A DNA stretch of 64,000 nucleotides from Bacteroidia bacterium (GTDB taxonomy: Bacteria; Bacteroidota; Bacteroidia; SpSt-205). Under the pieces are notes generated by a model. The model did not search any database and had not been told where the DNA came from. It saw only the letters and a list, made by a program, of their open reading frames with translations. The DNA lies in assembly GCA_026003235.1 (NCBI GenBank), contig BPGW01000001.1, positions 88,224 through 152,223 on the forward strand. Direction: 5' to 3'. Shown here one piece after another: positions 34,842 to 43,522 of the stretch (the stretch's first letter is position 1; every line of letters starts with the position of its first letter). The translations under genes were made by a program, and so were the position numbers.

Positions 34842-36304
34842 GCGGGGGGCTGGCTGGCCTCAGCGCCGCCATCCATCTGGCCCATCGGGGGGCTCAGGTC
34901 GTTCTCTTTGAGAAAGAAGCCGCGCTCGGGGGCAAGGCCCAGGAGGTTCGCCTTGGAGGGTATCGGTTTGATACGGGGCCTTCCGTCGTGACGCTGCCCT
35001 GGGTGATAGAGGGGCTCTTTCGTGAGGTAGGGGAAGACCCTTCGGCGTGGTTGCGGCTGGTGCCTGTGGAACCCGTCACGAGCTATGTGTTCCCCGACGG
35101 TCGCCGGCTTGAGGTGTGGCGGGATGGGGAGCGGATGGAGGGCGCCTTACGGGCTTGGGGTTCGGAGGCGGCCCAGCGCTGGCGGCGGTTTTTGGACTAC
35201 AGCCGGCGCCTGTACGAAAACGCCGCCCCCCTCTTCCTGGAAGTGCCTATCCATGAGGTTCGGCGCCTGCTTCGCAGTCGGGCTTTCTGGCGCTGGCGAA
35301 ACCTGCTCTTGCCCATAGACCCGTTTCGCTCTATGCACCGAGCGGCGCAGGCCCTCTTACGAGACCCCCACCTGGTTCAGATAGCGGACCGGTACGCCAC
35401 GTACAACGGCTCGGATTCCTTTCAGGCTCCCGCTACGCTCAACCTTATCTTTTGGGTGGAGAACGGCTTGGGGGTGTTTTACCCGGCGGGGGGGGTGTAT
35501 CGGCTGGTGGAGGCGCTGGGTCGGCTGGCAGCCCGGAAGGGGGTAGAGCTTCGGTTGCAGACCCCTGTCCGGCGCATCGTGGTAAAGAGCGGCCGGGTGG
35601 TGGGCGTGGAGACAGAAGCCGGCTTTTTTCCCGCCCAGGTGGTGGTGAGTGGGGTGGATGTGCGCACCACGTACCGGCAGCTTCTCGGGCTCAGCGAGCC
35701 CTTAGGGGTTCGGCTCAGCGAGCCTTCCCTGTCGGGGCTGGTTTTTCTCTGGGGTCTGAGAAGCCAGACGCCCCTGGGGCACCACTCGGTGTTTTTCAGC
35801 CCTGACTATGAGCAAGAATTCCGGGAACTTTTCCGGCTGAGGCGTCCCCCCAGCCAGCCTACGCTTTATGTGGCGATCACCGCGCGGCAAGACCCCGACC
35901 ATGCCCCCCCTGGTGGCGAAAACTGGTTTGTCCTACTGAATATGCCGGCGTGGGAAGGGGCTTGGCCTGCTGAGGAAACGGATCGGCTCAGGGCTTACGC
36001 TTGGCAGGTGTTTCGGCGGCAGGTGCCAGGCTTTTCAGAGAAGCTGATAGAGGTAGAGGCGGTGCTTTCTCCTTCGTACTGGGCGGGGTTAGGGAGCGCC
36101 TTTGGGAGCCTGTACGGCACTGCCTCCAATCGTCCTTGGTCTGCGTTTTTGCGGCCTCCCAACCGCAGCCGCAGGATACAAGGGCTTTACTTCGTGGGGG
36201 GCTCTGCTCATCCAGGCGGGGGCATTCCGCTGGTGCTTTTGTCAGGGCGGCATGCCGCCGACTTGATTGCAGAAGCGTACTTAAGGCCGTCTAAAAATGT
36301 TTAG
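34817..36304 (+). CDS. Carotenoid desaturase, CrtD-like (CrtI family)
   Basis: 495 residues from ATG 34817. The N-terminal FAD-binding VAVVGGGLAGLSAAIHLA and an early GGYRFDTGPSVVTLP segment mark the CrtI/CrtD family; the C-terminal FAD signature is GLYFVGGSAHPGGGIPLVLLSGRHAADLI. Since a second family member follows, this one is more likely the 1-hydroxycarotenoid 3,4-desaturase (CrtD), acting after the CruF-like hydratase; this is inference from context. Start lies 25 bases inside the upstream fusion gene, and the frame extends back to 34211 as a shadow. Eight bases separate it from the next gene. Confidence 0.82.
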   Translation: MAVSVAVVGGGLAGLSAAIHLAHRGAQVVLFEKEAALGGKAQEVRLGGYRFDTGPSVVTLPWVIEGLFREVGEDPSAWLRLVPVEPVTSYVFPDGRRLEVWRDGERMEGALRAWGSEAAQRWRRFLDYSRRLYENAAPLFLEVPIHEVRRLLRSRAFWRWRNLLLPIDPFRSMHRAAQALLRDPHLVQIADRYATYNGSDSFQAPATLNLIFWVENGLGVFYPAGGVYRLVEALGRLAARKGVELRLQTPVRRIVVKSGRVVGVETEAGFFPAQVVVSGVDVRTTYRQLLGLSEPLGVRLSEPSLSGLVFLWGLRSQTPLGHHSVFFSPDYEQEFRELFRLRRPPSQPTLYVAITARQDPDHAPPGGENWFVLLNMPAWEGAWPAEETDRLRAYAWQVFRRQVPGFSEKLIEVEAVLSPSYWAGLGSAFGSLYGTASNRPWSAFLRPPNRSRRIQGLYFVGGSAHPGGGIPLVLLSGRHAADLIAEAYLRPSKNV

Positions 36305-36312
36305 TCTCCCAC

Positions 36313-37821
36313 ATGGCCAAAGTCGTAGTTATCGGCGCGGGTTTTGGGGGGCTAAGCCTGGGGGTTCGTCTGCAGGCGCGGGGTTACCAGGTAACCCTCT
36401 TAGATAAGCAAGCTCAACCGGGCGGGCATGCCCTTCGCCTGGAAATGGGAGGCTACAGGTTTGACATGGGCCCTTCGCTGATCACGGCTCCGTACCTGCT
36501 TGAGGAGCTCTTTCAGCTGGCGGGCCGTTCCCTGAGCGCGTACCTTGAGCTTATCCCGTTGGACCCTTACTACCGCATTTACTTCTGGGACGGAAGCTAC
36601 CTGGACTACACAGGGGACGCAGAACGGATGAAGGCCCAACTGGCTCAGCTTAGCCCCGGCGAGGAGAAAGCCTACGACGGGTTCATGGCGCACGCCAAAG
36701 CCTTTTACCAAGCCGTCATAGAGGAAGGGCTGGGGGCTCGGCCCTTTGGATGGAAGGAGCTTTGGTCTTTTTTGCCGGCGGCGTTGCGGCTGGGGGCGCT
36801 TCGTTCGGCCTACAGCTTGGCAGCTCAATACTTTCGGGATGAGCGGTTGCGGTTCACTTTTTCTTTTCATCCGCTTTTTATTGGGGGGGATCCTTTTCTG
36901 GCGCCGGCGGTGTACCAGATGATCCCCTACCTTGAGAAGGTGGGAGGGGTTTGGTATGCCAAGGGCGGTATGCATGCCGTGGCTCAGGCGTTGGCTCGTC
37001 TCTTTCAGGAGCTGGGAGGCACCCTTCTGCTTTCCACCGAAGCGCAGGAAATCGTCGTAAGGAACGGGCAAGCGGTGGCGGTACGCACCTCGGCGGGCGA
37101 AATACCCGCTGACATCGTGGTATCCAATGCCGATTATCTCCACACCGTGACCCGCTTGTACCCCGAGCCTTATCGGCTAAGCCGGCTTCGGGAACGGCTC
37201 GTGCAGTACTCCATGAGCGCTTTTTTGGTGTATCTGGGCCTAAAGCGCACTTATCCTGAGCGGCTGCCGCACCATACGATTGCGTTGGGGCCTCGGTATC
37301 GGGGGTTGGTCAAAGACATCTTTCGGCGCAAGGTGCTGGCCCCAGACTTTTCCCTCTACCTTCATGCCCCCACCCGCACAGAACCCGCCATGGCCCCACC
37401 TGGCGGAGAAAGCCTATATATCCTCTCCCCTGTGCCCAACCTGCAAGCCAGCGTGAACTGGGAAAAGGAAAAGTACCCCTACGCCGAACGCATCCTGACT
37501 TTTCTGGAGGAGAAGGTGGGCTTGGAGGGGCTCAGGCAGCAGGTGGCGGTGCAGGCGTTTTACACGCCCTTGGACTTTGCCGAGCAGCGGAACTGCACCT
37601 ATGGGGCGGCGTGGGGACCGGAGCCTCTTCTTTGGCAGACGGCGGTCTTGCGGCCCTCTAATCGCAGCCGGCGTTTGCCCAATGTCTTTCTGGTGGGGGC
37701 TGGCACGCATCCAGGGGCAGGGGTGCCGGGTGTACTGCTCTCTGCCTGTGCCACCGAAAAAGCCCTCACCGAAGCGTATCCCCTTTCCCTTGCAACGGCG
37801 GTTACATCGGGCAGGTCATGA
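36313..37821 (+). CDS. crtI: Phytoene desaturase, CrtI-like
   Basis: 502 residues. FAD-binding VVVIGAGFGGLSLGVRL, GGYRFDMGPSLITAPYLLEELF, YAKGGMHAVAQAL and the C-terminal NVFLVGAGTHPGAGVPGVLLSACATEKAL are typical of bacterial CrtI, which converts phytoene to lycopene in up to four steps. Order in the operon (phytoene synthase-hydratase, CrtD-like, CrtI-like) completes a route to hydroxylated, further desaturated acyclic carotenoids. Which of the two paralogues does which step is inferred. Its stop overlaps the next ATG by four bases. Confidence 0.87.
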   Translation: MAKVVVIGAGFGGLSLGVRLQARGYQVTLLDKQAQPGGHALRLEMGGYRFDMGPSLITAPYLLEELFQLAGRSLSAYLELIPLDPYYRIYFWDGSYLDYTGDAERMKAQLAQLSPGEEKAYDGFMAHAKAFYQAVIEEGLGARPFGWKELWSFLPAALRLGALRSAYSLAAQYFRDERLRFTFSFHPLFIGGDPFLAPAVYQMIPYLEKVGGVWYAKGGMHAVAQALARLFQELGGTLLLSTEAQEIVVRNGQAVAVRTSAGEIPADIVVSNADYLHTVTRLYPEPYRLSRLRERLVQYSMSAFLVYLGLKRTYPERLPHHTIALGPRYRGLVKDIFRRKVLAPDFSLYLHAPTRTEPAMAPPGGESLYILSPVPNLQASVNWEKEKYPYAERILTFLEEKVGLEGLRQQVAVQAFYTPLDFAEQRNCTYGAAWGPEPLLWQTAVLRPSNRSRRLPNVFLVGAGTHPGAGVPGVLLSACATEKALTEAYPLSLATAVTSGRS

Positions 37822-38486
37822 AAGTGCTTCTCTTCTGGAGCTCGGGCAAAGACAGCGCTTGGGCCCTTTACCGCCTCAGGCGGGCCCGTATGCCGGTAGG
37901 TGCGCTCCTCACGGTGACCACCCCTGGCCAGCGGGTTCCGTACCACGATGTGCCCGTCAGTTGGGTGCGTCGCCAGGCCATCGCCGCTAACTTGCCCCTC
38001 TGGGTGGTGCCGTTGCCATTCCCTTCCTCCAACGCCCTCTATGAAGCTGTAGTAGGCACGGCGCTCCTCCAGGCTCGTCAGCAGGGTTTTACCCATGTGG
38101 CTTTTGGGGACTTGTACCTGGAGGACCTTCGGGCCTATAGGGAGAAGCTGGTTCGGGCGGCGGGGCTGGAGCCTCTTTTTCCCCTTTGGCTGGGGGATCG
38201 GCGGGCTTCGGCGAGGCTGGCCCGCACTCTGCTGAGGCGTGGACTGCGCGCCGTTGTGACGGCGGTAGACTCTGAGCGCCTCCCCGGCATCAAAGTGCCT
38301 GCGGCCTACGACTACGTCTGGCTCCGTTCGCTGCCGAAAGAGGTAGATCCCTGCGGCGAACAGGGCGAGTTTCACACTTTTTGCTATGCTGGGCCTATGT
38401 TTCAGCAGCCTGTGACCCTTCCTGAGGAGATGCATGTTCCTTTCCGGCGAGTGGCTTCGGCCTGCACCCGAAGGCATCTACTGTGA
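37818..38486 (+). CDS. PP-loop ATPase, diphthine-ammonia ligase-like (DUF71)
   Basis: 222 residues. The PP-loop is FWSSGKDSAWAL at about 7-18. HVAFGDLYLEDLRAYREKL and the conserved GEFHTF near residue 185 mark the diphthamide-synthase-like ATP pyrophosphatase family. Bacteria lack diphthamide, so the substrate is unknown. It overlaps crtI at its start and, unusually, overlaps the following gene by 53 bases. Cotranscription with carotenoid genes may be incidental. Confidence 0.82.
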   Translation: MKVLLFWSSGKDSAWALYRLRRARMPVGALLTVTTPGQRVPYHDVPVSWVRRQAIAANLPLWVVPLPFPSSNALYEAVVGTALLQARQQGFTHVAFGDLYLEDLRAYREKLVRAAGLEPLFPLWLGDRRASARLARTLLRRGLRAVVTAVDSERLPGIKVPAAYDYVWLRSLPKEVDPCGEQGEFHTFCYAGPMFQQPVTLPEEMHVPFRRVASACTRRHLL

Positions 38487-39501
38487 GCCGGGTGACTTCT
38501 ATATTGACCCTTGGCGGCCGGTTCCCCGGGCGCTCATCACCCATGCGCACAGCGATCATGCGCGGGCCGGCTGTGGAGCTTACCTAACCAGCGCAGAAAA
38601 TGCCCCGCTTTTGCGGCACCGCGTGGGTTCGGCTTCCATTGAGGCGCTCCCGTGGGGCAAGCCTCTGCGGATCGGGCCCGTGGAAGTGAGCTTTCATCCG
38701 GCGGGGCATATTCGGGGCTCGGCGCAGATCCGGTTGGCCTACCGAGGCGAGGTGTGGGTGATTACCGGCGATTACAAGCGGCAGGCGGACCCTACGACGG
38801 CTTTGTTTGAACCTCTACGCGCCGACGTAATCGTGTCAGAATGCACTTTTGGGCTGCCCATTTACCGCTGGCCTCCTGCCGAAGGGGTAATCCAGGAGCT
38901 TCTGGCGTGGTGGCAGGCTTGTGCCGCCGAAGGCAAAAACGCTGTGCTGTATGTGTATGCGCTGGGCAAGGCGCAGCGGGTTTTGGCTAGCCTCCCTTCT
39001 GACGCCGGCCCTCTTTATGTGCATGCGAGCATAGCCGCCATCAATGCGTTATACGAGGCCGAAGGGGTAAAGTTGGCCTCCTGGCGGCCTGCGACCGAAT
39101 GGGTCAAAGGCACCGCCGGAGCCCTTATTCTGGCTCCGCCCCAGGTGCAGGGTTCCCGATGGGTGGAACGGTTCGCCCCCTACGAAGAAGGTCAAGCCTC
39201 GGGTTGGATGGCCATACGGGGCCGGCGACGCCAGCGAGCTCTCGATCGCGGGTTCGTGCTTTCGGATCATGCGGACTTTCCCGCGCTGGAAGAGACGATA
39301 CGCGAGTCGGGTGCTCAGCGGGTGTTTCTCACGCATGGCTACCGGGCGGAGATGGCCCAGTACCTTCGTACTCGGGGCTGGGAGGCGTACCTTTGGGAAA
39401 CCGCCTATGCCGGAGAGGTGGATAGTGAGCCGGACGGATCGCTTGGGGGACCTGTTGCTGACGCTTCCTCTGGGGAACTTCCTCCGGAGGCACCTGCCTG
39501 A
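38434..39501 (+). CDS. Ligase-associated-type DNA exonuclease (MBL/beta-CASP)
   Basis: 355 residues. Metallo-beta-lactamase motif THAHSDHARAG, GHIRGSAQI, the TGDYKR aspartate and the beta-CASP region ending with LSDHADFPAL and VFLTHG match the bacterial exonuclease normally found beside an ATP-dependent DNA ligase and helicase. Neither partner is present here. The start overlaps the PP-loop gene by 53 bases; N-terminal GIYCEPGDFYIDPWRPV fits the family start. The last 30 residues have no family counterpart and lie in a 95-base overlap with the next gene. Confidence 0.82.
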   Translation: MFLSGEWLRPAPEGIYCEPGDFYIDPWRPVPRALITHAHSDHARAGCGAYLTSAENAPLLRHRVGSASIEALPWGKPLRIGPVEVSFHPAGHIRGSAQIRLAYRGEVWVITGDYKRQADPTTALFEPLRADVIVSECTFGLPIYRWPPAEGVIQELLAWWQACAAEGKNAVLYVYALGKAQRVLASLPSDAGPLYVHASIAAINALYEAEGVKLASWRPATEWVKGTAGALILAPPQVQGSRWVERFAPYEEGQASGWMAIRGRRRQRALDRGFVLSDHADFPALEETIRESGAQRVFLTHGYRAEMAQYLRTRGWEAYLWETAYAGEVDSEPDGSLGGPVADASSGELPPEAPA

Positions 39502-40430
39502 AGTCCAGCCGGTTTTTTTTGGTAAGTCGGTATACAGCTCCCCTGCTTCAGGCGCACGATCCGCCTGCGTCGTACTTGGTGTGGGAAGAGAAGCCTTCGC
39601 TGCGCGGCTATCAGGCGATAGTGCATGTGTTTCCCCGGTTTGCCTTGGCTTGGTGGGCTTTAGGGAGTGGGATTCCCCGGCGGGTGGGCACTTCGCGGCG
39701 ATGGTACCACTGGCTTACGTGCACCGACCTTCCTCGCGTGGCCCGGCGCCATAGCGGCCTGCATGAGGCCCTCTTGAACTTTCGTCTGATGGCTCCTCTT
39801 TTGCCGCGGCCTTTGCGGGAAAAGGCTCAGAACTTCTCTTGGGAGGAGCTCCTGGCGTACCGGGCGCGGCTACGGCCGGTCGCACCGCTTCCTGGGCCGG
39901 TGGAGGAAGCCCTGGCGCCGTTTTCTTTTCTTATCGGGTTGCATGTAGGAGGAGCAGGGGGGGCACCGCGGTGGCCTCTTTCCTCTTGGAAGGTCCTGGC
40001 AGAAGCCCTTGCTGAGCGCTTCCCTCAGGCAGGCCTGGTGCTCACGGGTAGCTACCCAGAAAGGCCCCTCGTGGAAGGGTTGATTCGCCTTGCCTCTGGG
40101 CTGCCATGGGTGATGCTGGCAGGGCAGCTTTCTTTGGCCGACCTGGTGGGGGTGCTGGCTCGCCTTAGGGTGCTGGTCGCAGGCAGTACCGGCCCTCTAC
40201 ACATAGGAGCGGCTGTGGGCGTGCCCGTGGTGGGGCTCTTTCCCTCAGGACCCAGTACGGGGCCTTGGCGGTGGAGGCCCCTTTCACCCCTCAGCCAGGT
40301 GTTAGGGGGAAGTGCGCTGTGTCTGCGCTGCCCAGGAGAAGGATGCCCTTGCTTGCAAGCCATTTCGCCTGGGGACGTTGTGGCGGCTGTGGAGAAAGCC
40401 CTGGTTATGCGTACAGGCCCAACTGAATGA
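39407..40430 (+). CDS. Glycosyltransferase family 9, frameshifted at a T run
   Basis: The N-terminus RWIVSRTDRLGDLLLTLPLGNFL starts at ATG 39407 in one frame and continues to a run of eight T at 39513-39520. Everything after it (SRYTAPLLQAHDPPASYLVW through GSTGPLHIGAAVGVPVVGLFPSGPS) is in the next frame. Removing one T joins them into an intact GT9 protein of about 340 residues. Either an assembly error, a real mutation, or slippage at the T run. An ORF caller will report only 39519-40430. It overlaps the exonuclease by 95 bases and asnB by 26 bases tail to tail. Confidence 0.75.
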
Positions 40431-42217
40431 GAAGCCAAAGCCGCTTGGCCAGGTAGCTCTCTCCCTGAAGGAACCGTTTCCAGAGGCGATCTACGGGCTG
40501 GGGGGCCAGACCGTACGCTTTGGCAAGCCGGTCCGGATGAGCGTATTCCCGAGCCCACTCATGCAAGGGACCCCCGTAGCCACCCCGCCATAGGCACGGT
40601 AAAGCCCCACTTTTTCCGTTCTACCAAAGGGGCCGGGAGGTATTTTTTCAGTAAGGCCCGCAAAAGGGGCTTATACTGGGGCGGACGACCCGGAAGGGGG
40701 CGCTTTAGAGAGGGGGGCATTTGCCAGGCCAGTTCGGCGACCGCTTTGTCTAAGAGAGGTACACGCACCTCAAGGCTGTGCTGCATAGAGGCGCGATCTA
40801 CTTTGGTCAGCAGGTCATCAGGCAGGTAGTGGAGGAAGTCCCATGCTGCTTGGGCGGCGAGAGGGTCTTCTGGCAGCGGGAAGGGACTCTGCCAGGGCTG
40901 CTCCGGCGCCAAAGGATACAGCGCTCTTACTTCCCGCCAGGCGAAAAGGTGCTCTTCTTGCGAAAAGGTGTGTTCGGTGGTAGCGATGGGGGGCTGGTTC
41001 AGGAGGTGGGCTACTCGGCGCATTCGGGAGGCGGGCCAAGCCGAGAGCAGGGGCGCCCCCATTCGGAGCCATGGGCCGTAGCGGCGTAGCCGTTCAGCCC
41101 AGCGATAGCGGCCATAGCCGCCAAAAAGTTCGTCGCCTCCGTCTCCTGCCAGAACTACCTTTACCCGACTTGCGGCCAAGCGAGACACCAAATAGGTAGG
41201 CAGGGCGGAGTAGTCCCCGAAAGGCTCGTCGTACCAGGCTGGCCATTGAGGCACCAGCTGTAGGGCCAGGTCGGGGGAAAGGAGGGCACTTTCCAGCGGT
41301 AGGCCCAGATGCGCGGCTACGGCCTTGGCATAAGGGAGCTCGTTGTAGGCCCCCTCCGTGAAGCCTATACTGAAAGCCTGGAGGGCCACACCCTGGTGGG
41401 CGGCGACGGCTGCTACCAGAGAGGAGTCCGTGCCCCCGCTGAGAAAAAGCCCCACAGGCACGTCGCTCACAAGGTGCGACCGAACAGCCTGCTTCAGCGC
41501 CGCTTCCAGCTGTTCTATAAGCTCGGTAGGGGAGGAGGAGAGGGGTGCAGCGGCCCACAAGCGAGGCCGCTCGTAGTAAAAGAACCGTTCCAGCCGGCCT
41601 TCTGCAAGGTACCAAGCTTCCCCGGGCTGGACTTTGTAGATGCCCTCGTACCAGCTATGAGGGGCTGGAACGAAGCCCAGATGCAAAAATTCCGCCACGG
41701 AGGCAGGACGGACCTGGGTAGCCAGTCCCCAGGCCTTTAGGACTTTGAGCTCTGAGGCGAAAAAGACGCCTTCAGGACGCACGGCCACCCAGAGAGGCTT
41801 GATGCCGTAGGGATCGCGGGCCAGAAGCAGGGCGTGGTGCGCTTCGTCGTAGAGGGCAAACGCAAACATTCCTGAGAGGCGGGGCAGCGCAGCCAAGCCC
41901 CAGCGAAGCCAGGCATGCAAGAGCACTTCCGTATCGCTGGAGGTGCGACACACGAAGCCGCCTTCCTGGGCAAGCTCCCGGAAATTGTACAGCTCTCCGT
42001 TGTAGACGAGGTAGGTGCGGTGAAGGGAGAAGGGCTGGTTAGCGGCTTCGGATAAGTCAAGGATGCTGAGGCGGGTGTGGGCTAACCCGGCTTTTTGCTG
42101 GGGATGTTTCCAGTGGCCGGCTGCGTCAGGGCCGCGATGGCGCAATAGCCCCAGCGCTAAGCCCAAGTCAGGGGGCGACCCCTCCCGCCAGAAGTAATAG
42201 CCTGCCAGCCCGCACAC
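40405..42217 (-). CDS. asnB: Asparagine synthase (glutamine-hydrolysing), frameshifted near the C-terminus
   Basis: Start is GTG 42217, so cysteine 2 becomes the N-terminal nucleophile (MCGLAGYY). Glutaminase motifs RHRGPDA and YNGELYNF and the synthetase PP-loop SGGTDSSLVAAV are present. The continuous frame stops at 40559 after GWLRGSLA. Removing one base from the run of five at 40571-40575 continues as GPLHEWAREYAHPDRLAKAYGL and on to LWLLIQLGLYA, stopping at 40405. That restores a normal protein of about 603 residues. The gene lies four bases after nuoD. The product could serve asparagine synthesis or amidation of another substrate. Confidence 0.88.
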
Positions 42218-42220
42218 CGC

Positions 42221-43510
42221 TCATTTGTCGGCTTCGCCCAGCACCGGATCCACCGAGCCAATTAGCAAGACCGCATCCGACACCATCGCTCCTTCAAGGA
42301 GCTTTTCCAGGACCTGAATGTTGGCGAAGGAAGGGGACTTGATCTTGACGCGCCAGGGGATGCCCGTGCCGTCCGAGTAGAGGTAAAAGCCCAGTTCCCC
42401 TTTGGGGGCTTCAATGGCGTGGTACACTTCCGTGCCGGCCGGCGCTAAAGGCCCCACATCGGTCATCATAAAGTCGTGGATCATCCCCTCCATGGAGAAG
42501 TAGACTTCGTTTTTGGAGGGGTAAGCGTATTTGGCGTTGTCCAGTCGGATTTCGCCTTTGGGGAGGCGGGCCAGGCACTGCTCAATCAGGTAAGCGCTTT
42601 GCTCCATTTCCGCCATTCGGACGAAGTAGCGGGCTAAGAGGTCACCTTCCTCGCGTACAGGCACCTCAAAGTCCAGCTCCTCGTAAACCAAGTAAGGCTC
42701 ATATAACCGGATGTCGTAGGGCACCCCACAAGCCCGCAGGTTAGGGCCGGTGAAGCCGTAGGCGATGGCGTCCTCTTTGGAGATGGCGCCGATGCCTTCG
42801 GTGCGGCCTCGGAAGATGGGGTTTTTGTCCAGGAGTTTGCGCCAACTGCGCAGCTCAGGGTAGAATCCCTTGAGGAAGGCCCGAATCATGTCTATCGTTT
42901 CTTCGGTCAGGTCGTACTGCACGCCGCCGATGCGGCAGTGGCTGACCGTGAAACGCACCCCTGCCAGCTTGTCAAAGATGGCGTAGATTTTCTCCCGTTC
43001 CCGGAAGGTCCACAGGAACATAGAGACGGCGCCGGCATCCATGGTAAGCGTGCCCAGCCACAGAAGGTGGGAGGAGATGCGGGCCAGTTCGCAGGCGATC
43101 GTGCGAATATACTGGGCCCGAGGGGGGGCGGTGATGCCCAGAAGCTTTTCCACCGCCAAGCAGAAGGCTACATTGTTGGAATAGGGGGAGAGGTAATCCA
43201 TCCGGTCGGTGTAAGGCATGAACTCCTGGGGGGTTTTGTATTCAGCGATTTTTTCAATGCCGCGGTGCAGGTAACCGATGTCTATCACCGCTTTGACGAT
43301 GCGTTCCCCGTCCAAGAGGAGCACCGCTCGGAGCACGCCATGGGTAGCGGGATGCTGAGGCCCCATATTGAGCACCACTTGGGTGCGCAAGGGGTCGGAG
43401 GTGTCCACTTCCACCAGCGTGTGCTTATCTTCCAGCCGGCGGTAAAGGGCCTGCTGGTGCTTAGGGAAGAAAGTAGGTTGGACTTGTTCAGAGAGGCGGA
43501 GCTGCGACAT
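42221..43510 (-). CDS. nuoD: NADH-quinone oxidoreductase subunit D
   Basis: 429 residues. Complex I peripheral-arm subunit lining the quinone site. The family motif NMGPQHPATHGVLR, then IGYLHRGIEKIAE, YTDRMDYLSPYSNN and the C-terminal FANIQVLEKL...DPVLGEADK are all present. It has an N-terminal extension of about 40 residues and is not fused to NuoC. No other nuo gene adjoins; nuoB is 38 kb away. Start is fixed by TAGCTTTG four bases upstream, which lies in the 3' end of the radical SAM gene, so nuoD-asnB can be transcribed independently. Confidence 0.96.
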   Translation of the reverse strand: MSQLRLSEQVQPTFFPKHQQALYRRLEDKHTLVEVDTSDPLRTQVVLNMGPQHPATHGVLRAVLLLDGERIVKAVIDIGYLHRGIEKIAEYKTPQEFMPYTDRMDYLSPYSNNVAFCLAVEKLLGITAPPRAQYIRTIACELARISSHLLWLGTLTMDAGAVSMFLWTFREREKIYAIFDKLAGVRFTVSHCRIGGVQYDLTEETIDMIRAFLKGFYPELRSWRKLLDKNPIFRGRTEGIGAISKEDAIAYGFTGPNLRACGVPYDIRLYEPYLVYEELDFEVPVREEGDLLARYFVRMAEMEQSAYLIEQCLARLPKGEIRLDNAKYAYPSKNEVYFSMEGMIHDFMMTDVGPLAPAGTEVYHAIEAPKGELGFYLYSDGTGIPWRVKIKSPSFANIQVLEKLLEGAMVSDAVLLIGSVDPVLGEADK

Positions 43511-43514
43511 CAGA

Positions 43515-43522
43515 CAAAGCTA
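43515..43522 (-). promoter_or_regulatory. Putative -7 element for nuoD-asnB
   Basis: Minus-strand TAGCTTTG, exact match, four bases before the nuoD ATG and overlapping the stop region of the upstream gene. Confidence 0.6.
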
